Source: Blastococcus_B deserti
Lineage (GTDB): Bacteria; Actinomycetota; Actinomycetes; Mycobacteriales; Geodermatophilaceae
Direction: 5' to 3'
DNA length: 64,000 nucleotides
NCBI RefSeq assembly: GCF_042682525.1
Contig: NZ_JBHUHP010000001.1
Span: 496,001-560,000, forward strand
Below the pieces are notes generated by a model, which saw only the letters and a program-made list of their open reading frames with translations, searched no databases and had not been told where the DNA came from. Position numbers and translations under genes: made by a program. This document shows positions 32,869 through 40,438 of this stretch, in pieces (the stretch's first letter is position 1; every line of letters begins with the position of its first letter).

Positions 32869-34896
32869 ATGTCGCAGAGCGCAGCCGCGCGACCGGTGAG
32901 GGAAGCGGGCTCCCGCGCCGAGGCCGTGCTCGCGGCGCTGGACGACGAGCAGCGCGCCGCCGCGCAGGCCGTCATCGGTCCCGTCTGCATCCTCGCCGGT
33001 GCCGGCACCGGCAAGACCCGCACCATCACCCACCGCATCGCCTACGGCGTGCACACCGGGGTCTACGTCCCCGAGCAGGTCCTGGCCGTGACCTTCACCG
33101 CCCGTGCCGCCGGCGAGCTGCGCGGCCGGCTGGCGGCGCTCGACGTCGGCGGGGTCCAGGCGCGGACCTTCCACGCCGCGGCCATGCGCCAGCTGCGCTA
33201 CTTCGCCCCCCGGGTCCTGGGCGGGCCCATGCCGGCGCTGGTGGAGAACAAGCTGCGGCTGGTCGCCACCGCCGCCTCCCGGTCGCGGCTGTCGACCGAC
33301 CGCACCAGCCTGCGCGACCTGGCCAGCGAGATCGAGTGGGCCAAGACGACGCTGGCCACGCCCGACGACTACCCGGCCCGCGCCCAGGCCGCCGGCCGGG
33401 AGCCGCCCTTCGAGGCCGCCGCCGTCGCGGCGGTGTACGCCGGCTACGAGTCGGCCAAGCAGCGTGACGGTGCCCTCGACTTCGAGGACCTGCTGCTGGT
33501 CACCGCGTACGCGCTCGAGGGACACCCCGACGTCGCCCGCCAGGTGCGGGGGCAGTACCGCCACTTCGTCGTCGACGAGTACCAGGACGTCAACCCGCTG
33601 CAGCAGCGGCTGCTCGACGCCTGGCTCGGGGGGCGTGCCGACGTGTGCGTCGTCGGCGATCCCAACCAGACCATCTACTCCTTCACCGGGGCCGATCCCG
33701 ACTACCTGCTGGGCTTCGCCGACCGGTATCCCGACGCAGCCGTGGTCAAGCTGGAACGCGACTACCGCTCCACCCCGCAGGTCGTCGGGCTGGCCAACCG
33801 GCTGATCGGGCAGGCCGCCCGGCGCAAGGGCCTGCCGGGGCTGCGGCTGCTCGGTCAGCGTCCCGACGCAGGCGAGCCCACCTTCACCGAGCACCCCGAC
33901 GAACCGGCCGAGGCCGCGGCCGTCGCGGCTCGGTGCAAGGCCCTCATCGAGGCGGGCATGCCCGCCGCCGAGATCGCGGTGCTGTTCCGGATCAACGCCC
34001 AGTCGCAGGTCTACGAGGCGGCGCTGGCCGACGCCGGGGTGCCGTACGTGCTCAAGGGCGGGGAGCGGTTCTTCGAGCGGCCCGAGGTCAGGGAGGCGGT
34101 GCTCCTGCTCCGCGGTGCGGCCGCCGGCGGGAGCGAACCGGGCGCGCTCGTCCCGGCCGTGCGCGACGTGCTGGCCTCGGTGGGCTGGGCCGAGCACCGT
34201 CCGCCCGCCGGCGGAGCCGCACGCGACCGGTGGCAGTCCCTGGCGGCACTGGTCGACCTCGCCGTCGACCTGGTGGCGGAGAACCCCTCCCTCGACCTCG
34301 CCGGGTTCGTGGGACACCTGGCCGAGCGGGCCGACGCGCAGCACGCCCCGACCGTGCAGGGCGTCACGCTGGCGTCGATGCACGCGGCCAAGGGACTCGA
34401 GTGGGACGTCGTGTTCGTCGTCGGCCTGGTCGACGGGGTGGTGCCGATCGTCCAGTCGCTGTCCCGGCCCGATGCGGTCGAGGAGGAGCGGCGGCTGCTC
34501 TACGTCGCCGTGACCCGAGCCCGTGAGCAGCTGTCGTTGTCCTGGTCGCTCGGCCGCAACCCCGGTGCCAAGCGCGCCCGCCCGCGCAGCCGTTTCCTCA
34601 CCGGGCTGGCTCCCGGGTCCAGTCCCACGGCCCCGGCGGCCCGCCGACCCGCCAAGCGGCCCAAGGTGGTCCTCGAGGGCGAGGCGGGGGAGCTCTTCGA
34701 GCGGCTGCGGGCGTGGCGGAGCCAGGCCGCGCAGTCGGCGTCGGTGCCTGCCTACGTCGTCTTCACCGACGCCACGCTGCAGGCCATCGCCGAGACGCGA
34801 CCGGCCTCCCTGCGGGAGCTCTCCGGGCTCCCCGGCATCGGCGCCCGCAAGCTCGAGCTCTACGGCGAGGACGTGCTGGCCACAGTCAGCGGCTGA
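32869..34896 (+). CDS. uvrD2: ATP-dependent DNA helicase UvrD2
   Basis: A 675-residue SF1A helicase: LAGAGTGKTRT (Lys49), VVDEYQDVNPLQ, VGDPNQTIYSFTGADPDY, ASMHAAKGLEWDVVFVVGL and YVAVTRAREQL. A C-terminal HRDC domain (AYVVFTDATLQAIAETRPAS to GIGARKLELYGEDVL) identifies UvrD2, the essential mycobacterial paralogue. The linker between motor and HRDC, which in mycobacteria carries a tetracysteine motif, has no cysteine here (SRFLTGLAPGSSPTAPAARR). It translocates 3' to 5' on single-stranded DNA and unwinds duplexes in repair. The ATG follows GGAAGGGGGCC. Confidence 0.93.
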   Translation: MSQSAAARPVREAGSRAEAVLAALDDEQRAAAQAVIGPVCILAGAGTGKTRTITHRIAYGVHTGVYVPEQVLAVTFTARAAGELRGRLAALDVGGVQARTFHAAAMRQLRYFAPRVLGGPMPALVENKLRLVATAASRSRLSTDRTSLRDLASEIEWAKTTLATPDDYPARAQAAGREPPFEAAAVAAVYAGYESAKQRDGALDFEDLLLVTAYALEGHPDVARQVRGQYRHFVVDEYQDVNPLQQRLLDAWLGGRADVCVVGDPNQTIYSFTGADPDYLLGFADRYPDAAVVKLERDYRSTPQVVGLANRLIGQAARRKGLPGLRLLGQRPDAGEPTFTEHPDEPAEAAAVAARCKALIEAGMPAAEIAVLFRINAQSQVYEAALADAGVPYVLKGGERFFERPEVREAVLLLRGAAAGGSEPGALVPAVRDVLASVGWAEHRPPAGGAARDRWQSLAALVDLAVDLVAENPSLDLAGFVGHLAERADAQHAPTVQGVTLASMHAAKGLEWDVVFVVGLVDGVVPIVQSLSRPDAVEEERRLLYVAVTRAREQLSLSWSLGRNPGAKRARPRSRFLTGLAPGSSPTAPAARRPAKRPKVVLEGEAGELFERLRAWRSQAAQSASVPAYVVFTDATLQAIAETRPASLRELSGLPGIGARKLELYGEDVLATVSG

Positions 34897-34995
34897 CGCC
34901 CTGGCCGGCACATCCGGATCCGGGCCGGGTCGATACCCAGGGCGACGGCAGGCGGGCTCGGCCGGGACCCGCGCACACGTCCGGAGGACGCGCCG

Positions 34996-35032
34996 TTTAT
35001 TCGATTGACCTCGTCGCCGCGGGCGCCATAGT
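34996..35032 (+). promoter_or_regulatory. whiB7 promoter with AT-rich WhiB7 box
   Basis: TTGACC (35005-35010) and CATAGT (35027-35032) are 16 bases apart, a good sigma-A-type promoter. The AT-rich TTTATT lies three bases upstream of the -35. In mycobacteria and Streptomyces, WhiB7 bound to sigma-A uses its AT-hook to contact such a stretch. This implies autoregulation. The AT-rich hexamer stands out sharply in this GC-rich sequence. Confidence 0.75.
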
Positions 35033-35110
35033 GTCCCCGCACACACGAGCTGCCGCCCCGCGATCCTGGCCGACCTGGCCAGGGCCGAACCCGAGGAAGG
35101 AGGGGCACCG

Positions 35111-35401
35111 ATGATCAGCACCACGCCGACCATGGCCCCCGCCGACCTCCTCGGCCGGGGTGGCTTCCACGTGCGCTCGGCCTCCGGCGCGGGCTTCTGC
35201 AGCGGCTACGCGGAGCCGGCTGCCGCGCACACGGCTGCGCCCATCGCCCCGGTCCAGGGGACGGGTCTGCCCACAGGCAGCACCGCCGACCGCGTCCGCC
35301 TCGTCACCCGGCAGTCCATCGGTGACGTCGTCGTGACCACCACCTTCGAGAACACCGGCACCACCCTCGGGATCCACTCCTCGAGGAGACCGCAGAGCTA
35401 G
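35111..35401 (+). CDS. Upstream ORF / leader protein of whiB7 (96 aa)
   Basis: An ATG with a near-perfect AAGGAGG site seven bases upstream starts a 96-codon frame (MISTTPTMAP start, SSRRPQS end) with no recognised family. The composition is Ala/Thr/Gly-rich with one cysteine (GAGFCSGY). It lies wholly within the whiB7 leader RNA, ending 22 bases before the terminator hairpin. Translating ribosomes would therefore determine whether the hairpin forms. In mycobacteria whiB7 is controlled by such a leader ORF plus terminator, although that ORF is shorter. It could also encode a functional small protein. Confidence 0.65.
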   Translation: MISTTPTMAPADLLGRGGFHVRSASGAGFCSGYAEPAAAHTAAPIAPVQGTGLPTGSTADRVRLVTRQSIGDVVVTTTFENTGTTLGIHSSRRPQS

Positions 35402-35422
35402 GCGCTCGACCGGTCCTCCACG

Positions 35423-35468
35423 AGGCCGCGGAACCCGAATCCCGGGATCCGCGGCCTTTCTCTTTCTC
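35423..35468 (+). terminator. Intrinsic terminator/attenuator in the whiB7 leader
   Basis: The ten-base perfect arms AGGCCGCGGA (35423-35432) and TCCGCGGCCT (35448-35457) with a 15-base loop are followed by TTTCTCTTTCTC, a rare U-rich tract in this genome. The hairpin stands between the leader ORF and whiB7, the right place for ribosome-controlled attenuation. A competing pairing between GGAGACCG (leader ORF end) and CGGTCCTCC just upstream is possible. Confidence 0.82.
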
Positions 35469-35545
35469 GCGACTCCCGGCACCCGACCACCGGTCGGCGG
35501 GCCCCCGCCGGCCGTCGCAGACAACGAGAACTAGGAGGAGCGGCA

Positions 35546-35887
35546 GTGCAGCAGACGATCGCCCGCCCGACGTCCCACCGCCGAACCGGGCTCCCCTGGA
35601 CCGGTGGATCCACGCCGAGACGACCCACGCCACTGGCCCCGGCGCCGGTGCGGCGCCCCCTGCCGTGCCGCGTCGAGGACCCGGAACTGTGGTTCGCGGA
35701 GAGCCCGGCGCAGCTCGAGCAGGCCAAGAGCCTGTGCGGCAGCTGCCCGATCCGGACCGCCTGCCTGGCCGGCGCCCTGGACCGCGGGGAGCCGTGGGGC
35801 GTCTGGGGCGGCGAGATCTTCGAACGCGGCGTGGTGATCGCGCGGAAGCGGCCGCGGGGCCGTCCCCGCAAGGTCGTGGCCGCCTGA
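35546..35887 (+). CDS. whiB7: Transcriptional regulator WhiB7
   Basis: The 113-residue protein has the four Fe-S cysteines of Wbl proteins (Cys41, Cys64, Cys67, Cys73, with CGSCPIRTAC), the GVWGGE turn that contacts sigma-A, and a C-terminal AT-hook RGRPRK that singles out WhiB7. WhiB7 activates intrinsic antibiotic resistance genes (efflux, ribosome protection, erm-like functions) when translation is inhibited. The GTG follows CTAGGAGGAG. It lies downstream of uvrD2 and its leader as in mycobacteria, and is controlled by the promoter, leader ORF and terminator described above. Confidence 0.95.
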   Translation: MQQTIARPTSHRRTGLPWTGGSTPRRPTPLAPAPVRRPLPCRVEDPELWFAESPAQLEQAKSLCGSCPIRTACLAGALDRGEPWGVWGGEIFERGVVIARKRPRGRPRKVVAA

Positions 35888-35960
35888 CGTCAGGCCGGAC
35901 CCGTCCCATGGTCCCCGCCACCTGGTGCGGACCGACCACTCACATCCCGAAGGAGACGTC

Positions 35961-36125
35961 ATGTACCTGCTCGAACAGGAGCTGGCCCGCAGCCGGATGG
36001 ACGAGCTGCAGGCCGAGGCCGCCGCCGCCTCGCGCGCGCGTCGGCTCTACCTGGCCCGCCGCGCGGCCCGTCGCGCGGAGCGCGCGGTGCGGCGCGCCGC
36101 GCGGGCCAGCGCCGCCGTCTACTGA
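35961..36125 (+). CDS. Small Arg/Ala-rich helical protein (54 aa)
   Basis: MYLLEQELARSRMDELQAEA opens a 54-residue, strongly helical and basic peptide (RAARRAERAVRRAARAS near the end). AAGGAGACGTC precedes the ATG with ideal spacing, and a large hairpin follows the stop, so it looks like a genuine gene. It begins 73 bases after whiB7 and may be part of the same transcript. No family is recognised; RNA or membrane binding by the amphipathic basic helix is conceivable. Confidence 0.65.
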   Translation: MYLLEQELARSRMDELQAEAAAASRARRLYLARRAARRAERAVRRAARASAAVY

Positions 36126-36177
36126 CGGCGACGATCGGGCGCGACCGGCCGCACGGGCCGGCTCCCGCCGTCCATCA

Positions 36178-36221
36178 GCAGGCCGGGCACGGACGCTCCG
36201 GTGCGTCGGTGCCCGGCCTGC
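36178..36221. terminator. GC-rich hairpin terminator after the whiB7 unit
   Basis: The thirteen-base perfect arms GCAGGCCGGGCAC and GTGCCCGGCCTGC enclose an 18-base loop. It lies between the rightward small gene and the leftward ABC1-kinase gene, so it can end transcripts from both sides. No T tract is present. Confidence 0.7.
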
Positions 36222-36342
36222 CCCGTCGCGGCGGCCGCGAGGACAGGGCCCGGCGCGACCGGGGACGGCACGTGGTCGCGGTGCGGTCCGGAGGTCGCAG
36301 CGTGTGGCGTGCGGTCCGGGGGACCGCCAGCTCGTCGCCTCA

Positions 36343-37665
36343 TCACTCCACGAAGCCGGGGAGCCACTCCTCGATGATGCTGCGGAAGTCCCCCGCGGCG
36401 TCGAGCTGGCAGAGCACCCCGATCGAGCCGATGGTCACCCGGTGGATCAGCAGGTAGGCAGGCGGCAGGTTGAGCTGCCGGCCAAGCCGGCTGGCGTCCG
36501 TCCGAGGGTCGGCGATGCGGGCCGCCTGCTCCTGCATCCACGCGCGCGTGAAGTGGAAGTGCCGGTCGACCACCGGGTCGAGCAGCGGCCGGAGGTAGTC
36601 GAGGACACCCTGCGCGTCCACCTCGACACTGGGCCGCACGAAGCCCTCGGCCCGCAGGTCGGCCAGCACCTCGTCGGCCTTCCCGGCCAGGGCCCAGCGC
36701 AGCAGCCGGCCGATCGGTTCGGGATGCCCGTCGGGCAGCCGCGCGGTGGCCCCGAAATCGATGACGCCGAGCCGGCCGTCGTCCAGCAGCCGGAAGTTGC
36801 CCGGATGGGGGTCGGCGTGCAGCAGTCCGGCCCGCTGGGGACCGGAGAAGTGCAGCACCGCCAGCAGCAGCCCGGCGCGGTCGCGCTGTTCCCGCGTGCC
36901 GGCAGCGATGATCTTCGACAGGGGGGTGCCGTCGAGCCACTCGGAGACGATGACCTTCGGCGCGCTGGCCACCACCCGTGGCACGACGATCTGCGCGTCG
37001 CCGGCGTACGCCGCGGCGAACGCCCGCTGCGCGTCGGCCTCCAGCCCGTAGTCGAGCTCCTCAACCACCCGCGCCTTGAGCTCGGCGATCAGCGGCTTGA
37101 CGTCCATGCCGGGGAAGAGGGCGGCGAAGAGGCGGGCGAACCGGGCCAGCTGGTTGAGGTCGGCCATGAGCGCCGTCGCCGCGCCGGGGTACTGGATCTT
37201 GACCGCGACGTCCCGGCCGTCGCGCCAGGTGGCGCGGTGCACCTGACCGATGCTGGCCGCGGCAGCGGGCTGGTCGTCGAACTCGGCGAACCGCTGGCGC
37301 CACGTCCCGCCGAGCTGCTGGGCGAGCACCGCGTGGACGGTGCGCACCGGCATCGGCGGCGCCTCCTCCTGGAGCTTCACCAGCGCCTCGCGGTAGGGCG
37401 CCGCGACCTCCTCGGGAACCGCCGCCTCGAACACCGAGAGCGTCTGGCCCAGCTTCATCGCCCCGCCCTTGAGCTGCCCCAGGACGGCGAACAGCTGCTC
37501 GGCCGTGCGCTGCTGGAGCTCGGCGGTGACGGCGTCGGCGTCCCGGCCGGAGAGCCGCTTGCCCAGGCCGAGGGTGGCGCGCCCGGCGGCCCCCAGGGGG
37601 AGCGAGGCCAGGCGTGCCGTCCGCGACACCGAGCCGCGCGGCATCACCGGTCGGTCGTCACTCAC
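36343..37665 (-). CDS. ABC1/AarF/UbiB-family atypical kinase
   Basis: The 440-residue protein has the UbiB-family KxGQ signature in AMKLGQTLSVF, the ATP-binding lysine in VAVKIQYPGA, the catalytic DPHPGNF, and the metal-binding VIDFGAT. These atypical kinases/ATPases act in quinone or lipid homeostasis at the membrane. In mycobacteria the same gene (Rv3197, recalled) neighbours whiB7 and contributes to macrolide resistance. The GTG at 37665, with GAGGAGGAACGC upstream, is preferred over the downstream ATG; the frame is open much further upstream but only as a shadow. Confidence 0.88.
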   Translation of the reverse strand: MSDDRPVMPRGSVSRTARLASLPLGAAGRATLGLGKRLSGRDADAVTAELQQRTAEQLFAVLGQLKGGAMKLGQTLSVFEAAVPEEVAAPYREALVKLQEEAPPMPVRTVHAVLAQQLGGTWRQRFAEFDDQPAAAASIGQVHRATWRDGRDVAVKIQYPGAATALMADLNQLARFARLFAALFPGMDVKPLIAELKARVVEELDYGLEADAQRAFAAAYAGDAQIVVPRVVASAPKVIVSEWLDGTPLSKIIAAGTREQRDRAGLLLAVLHFSGPQRAGLLHADPHPGNFRLLDDGRLGVIDFGATARLPDGHPEPIGRLLRWALAGKADEVLADLRAEGFVRPSVEVDAQGVLDYLRPLLDPVVDRHFHFTRAWMQEQAARIADPRTDASRLGRQLNLPPAYLLIHRVTIGSIGVLCQLDAAGDFRSIIEEWLPGFVE

Positions 37666-37736
37666 GCGTTCCTCCTCGCCGGCGGTCGCGTCGCGCGCGA
37701 CGCCGCCGTGTCGTCTCGGTGAGCTCGTGGGCTCGG

Positions 37737-38879
37737 TCAGCCGCCCATTGTTCCCTGCCGCGGGCGGTCCGTGCGCACGGACGCGATGACCGGGTCGCCG
37801 GCACGGGGCGCCGGGAGGATGGGGGGACCGGTCGGCTGCTCCTCGCCGGCCGCTCCGCAGCCACATCGCGGGTGGACCGGCCAGCGCCGCACCCGCGGGA
37901 CCGGGTGCGGTGGACGCAGCTCGATCGTGGCCTCCAGGGCACCGGGCGCGGCCGAGCCGTCCAGGTACGCGAGCACCTGCATCGCCGCGGTCGCTGCCGT
38001 CAGCACGCAGGTGACCGCCGTGCCGCTGGGCGGCGCCTCGCCGGCGGTCAGCTGGGCCGCCAGGGCCGGCCAGCGGGCGTCGGCGTCCCGGCGGTGCAGA
38101 TCGGCGCAACGCAGGCAGCTGGTGACGCCGGGGACGACGAGTGGCCCGACGACGCCGGTCTGCCCCCGCACCGTGGCGACCAGGTGCGGTACCCCGGACC
38201 GGTGGATGCCGCTCACGAGGGGGTCGGAGGCGGCCCACGGGCGGGCGAGCACGACGAGGTCCGTCCCGGCGTCGGACGACAGCGGCCGGAGATCGGTGAG
38301 CGGGCTCGCCCGGCGCACCGCGTCCGCGGCGGCCAGGGACCGTGGTCGTCCCTCGTCGGCGGCGCTCAGGCCGCCGACGACGGCGTCCCCGGCCGTGGTG
38401 AGCCCGGGGTCGCGGACGCTGACCCGGCCGACCCCGCTGGCCGCCAGCATGGCCGCGAGAGGCGTGCCGACCCGCGTGGCGCCCTCCACGACGACCACCG
38501 CCCGCCGCCGTGCCCGCCAGCCGCCGGGACGCGTCAGCGCCGCCGGCAGTTCCGTCGCGGTGCGGGCGGCCGCGGCCGGACCGGCATCCGCGGCGAGCAG
38601 GTCGGCGTCGTCCAGGTCGAGCAGCAGCCCGGCCGACCGCAGCCGGTCGAGCACCTGCCCGACGAGCCCGGTGTCCAGCCCGTCGCGGGCGGCGTCCGCG
38701 AGAACGGCCCGCTGGGACCGGCGCCCGTCCAGTGCGCGCAGGACCGCTGACAGCCCGGCGCCGCAGTCGTCCAGCAGCAACCCGGCGCCGCCGTCGACAC
38801 CCCCGACCTGGACCGCGCGCTCGCCGCTCCGCAGGAGAGGGGTGGTCGCGGGGAGCAGGGGATGGAGGGTGTCGCTCAC
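37737..38879 (-). CDS. ThiF/E1-like (cyclodehydratase-type) protein
   Basis: The 380-residue product has an N-terminal winged-helix-like region and a Rossmann-type E1 segment (AVVVVEGATRVGTPLAAMLAASGVG, with the GxGxxG degenerate). It also has zinc-ligand pairs SCLRCADLH and HPRCGCGA, as in ThiF/HesA and the E1-like part of azole-forming cyclodehydratases. Similar proteins beside the ABC1 kinase in mycobacteria (Rv3196, recalled) are annotated as TOMM leader-binding-like. No YcaO partner or precursor peptide is visible nearby, so a stand-alone role is likely. The ATG-adjacent site is weak. Confidence 0.72.
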   Translation of the reverse strand: MSDTLHPLLPATTPLLRSGERAVQVGGVDGGAGLLLDDCGAGLSAVLRALDGRRSQRAVLADAARDGLDTGLVGQVLDRLRSAGLLLDLDDADLLAADAGPAAAARTATELPAALTRPGGWRARRRAVVVVEGATRVGTPLAAMLAASGVGRVSVRDPGLTTAGDAVVGGLSAADEGRPRSLAAADAVRRASPLTDLRPLSSDAGTDLVVLARPWAASDPLVSGIHRSGVPHLVATVRGQTGVVGPLVVPGVTSCLRCADLHRRDADARWPALAAQLTAGEAPPSGTAVTCVLTAATAAMQVLAYLDGSAAPGALEATIELRPPHPVPRVRRWPVHPRCGCGAAGEEQPTGPPILPAPRAGDPVIASVRTDRPRQGTMGG

Positions 38880-39025
38880 CGGGGCAGGGTCGCAGCGCCG
38901 CGCCGTCCCCCGCAGCGTCCGTCCACAGGCCCCGGGACGACGAACGGCGGCGCCCCCCAGGGGACGCCGCCGTGGTGACGTGCTCGCGGGCCTCCCTCGG
39001 GGACCCGCGCCGAGCGTGCGAGCGG

Positions 39026-39080
39026 CAAGGACGCCCTCTGCCCCCCGACGCTCGCGAGCGCGCGTCGGGACCCTGCAGGG
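39026..39080. repeat. Dispersed intergenic palindromic repeat, copy 7
   Basis: CAAGGACGCCCTCTGCCCC is followed by a GACGCTCGCGAGCGCGCGTC stem core and GGGACCCTGCAGGGG. It lies between the DUF5679 gene and the ThiF-like gene, both leftward. Confidence 0.55.
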
Positions 39081-39083
39081 GCC

Positions 39084-39236
39084 TCAGGCCTTGCCGAGGA
39101 TCCGGTTCATCTTGGTGCCGCACACCGGGCACGTGCCCTGCGCCATCCGCCGGCCGGACTCGCTGACCTTGACCTCGCCGTCGAAGTCGCGCTTCTCCTT
39201 GCACTTCACGCAGTAGCCGTTGTAGCTCTCCGCCAC
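39084..39236 (-). CDS. DUF5679 zinc-ribbon protein (50 aa)
   Basis: This short gene reads VAESYNGYCVKCKEKRDFDG at its start and GTCPVCGTKMNRILGKA at its end, with two CxxC pairs forming a zinc ribbon. It matches the very short actinobacterial DUF5679 family. GAGGAGATCCC precedes the GTG. Its role is unknown; small zinc ribbons of this size often bind RNA or the ribosome. It is divergent from the metallopeptidase gene to its right. Confidence 0.88.
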   Translation of the reverse strand: MAESYNGYCVKCKEKRDFDGEVKVSESGRRMAQGTCPVCGTKMNRILGKA

Positions 39237-39638
39237 GGGATCTCCTCGGACTCGGGGTGCCTCGACACGCGCGCCGGGCTCCGTTGGCCAGGGACGCTAC
39301 CCGTGCGCACGGCCCGGGACTCCGGGGGCGGCCGGCTGCCGTCCTGCCGCTCGCACCCGGCCACCCACAGCCTGTGGACGACACTGTGGACGGCGTGGGG
39401 ACGGCCCGGCGTGTCCCTGTGCGCGGGCCGGGGACGGCACCGGGGACAACGTGCTCCATCCGCCTACGACCGGGTCTCCCACCTGGGCATATCGCCCGCG
39501 GCGGATTGTGGACGGGATACCGGGAGCAACCGTCGTCACCGGGTGGAGCGGCGGTCGTGTCCACCGTCCGTGCGACGTGTACCCGAGCGGGTGCCTCCGC
39601 GCAGGCGCGGTGTCGGCGCGGTGCCTTACGGTGCCTGC
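39237..39638. other. 402-base divergent gap with TGTGGACG octamers
   Basis: No gene is supported here. The stretch contains TGTGGACG at 39373-39380, 39385-39392 and 39507-39514; a fourth, inverted copy is at 38920-38927 in the gap upstream of the ThiF-like gene. The octamer resembles the actinobacterial DnaA box (TTGTCCACA) at seven of nine positions. Toward the right end, TTACGG (39626-39631) is a plausible -10 box for a leaderless metallopeptidase mRNA. Confidence 0.4.
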
Positions 39639-40343
39639 GTGCCCGGAACGACTCCCGACGCCCACGCGCGCCCCGAGCCGGCCGGCCCGCCGCCCGCAGC
39701 CCGGGACGGTCGCGTCGTGTCGGCCGCCCGTTCCGGCCCGGGCGCCGACAGCGGCAGCACCGGCCGGTCCGCCGGGCGACCCGACACCCCGGCCGAGGCC
39801 GAGGTCGTCGAGGTGCGGCGCAGTGCCCGGCGCCGCCGCACGGTCACCGCCTACCGGGAGAAGGGGCGCACCGTTGTCCTCATCCCGGCCGCGTTCAGCC
39901 CCGCGGAGGAGCGGCGCTGGGTGGCGCAGATGGTGGCGAAGCTGCAGACCCGCGAGGAGCGCCGCCGTCGATCCCTGGGCGGCGACGACGAGCTGATGAC
40001 CCGCGCCCGGGCGCTGTCGGCCGCGCACCTCGACGGGCTGGCGGAGCCGGGCAGCGTCCGCTGGGTGGACAACCAGAACCGCCGCTGGGGCTCGTGCACC
40101 CCGGCCGACCGCAGCATCCGGCTGTCCAGCCGCCTCCGGTCGATGCCGGAGTACGTCGTCGACTACGTCCTGGTCCACGAGCTGGTGCACCTGCTCGAGC
40201 CGGGGCACGACGAGCGCTTCTGGGGGCTCGTGGCCCGCTATCCCCGGGCCGAGCGCGCCCGGGGCTTCCTCGAGGGCGTGGAGCTGGCCGCCGCGATGGG
40301 CCCGGCCGCCGACGGGGAACCCGCCGCCGACCTCGTCGACTGA
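39639..40343 (+). CDS. YgjP/WLM-type M48-like metallopeptidase
   Basis: The 234-residue protein has the YgjP-family C-terminal zinc site LVHELVHLLEPGHDERFW (HExxH plus downstream H) and the preceding NRRWGSCTPADRSIRLSSRL strand region. The N-terminal 60 residues are low-complexity. Such proteins are cytoplasmic putative metallopeptidases with a SprT-like fold and unknown substrates. The GTG at 39639 gives a nearly leaderless start. It converges on the DUF2342 gene across a palindromic repeat. Confidence 0.83.
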   Translation: MPGTTPDAHARPEPAGPPPAARDGRVVSAARSGPGADSGSTGRSAGRPDTPAEAEVVEVRRSARRRRTVTAYREKGRTVVLIPAAFSPAEERRWVAQMVAKLQTREERRRRSLGGDDELMTRARALSAAHLDGLAEPGSVRWVDNQNRRWGSCTPADRSIRLSSRLRSMPEYVVDYVLVHELVHLLEPGHDERFWGLVARYPRAERARGFLEGVELAAAMGPAADGEPAADLVD

Positions 40344-40349
40344 GCAAGC

Positions 40350-40390
40350 GCCGCGTCCTGCCCGTCCCACGCGGGCTCAGGGCGGGCCTG
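40350..40390. repeat. Dispersed intergenic palindromic repeat, copy 8 (partial)
   Basis: CCGCGTCCTGCCCGTCCCACGCGGGCTCAGGGCGGGCC has the GTCC..GCGGGCTCAGGGCGGG core also seen after moeZ. It lies between convergent genes. Confidence 0.45.
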
Positions 40391-40438
40391 GCTCGTTCCC
40401 GCCCCGGCTCCGGGCGGCGTCCTGGACGGCCTTCTCCG

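Noticed and set aside
37737..38879. TOMM/azole peptide biosynthesis cluster around the ThiF-like protein
   Set aside because: No YcaO, dehydrogenase or precursor peptide is nearby, and the gene belongs to a conserved housekeeping block.
37666..39564. Long upstream extension of the ABC1-kinase frame
   Set aside because: The extension is Arg/Gly-rich and overlaps the ThiF-like and DUF5679 genes. A good GTG with a ribosome site begins the conserved kinase sequence.
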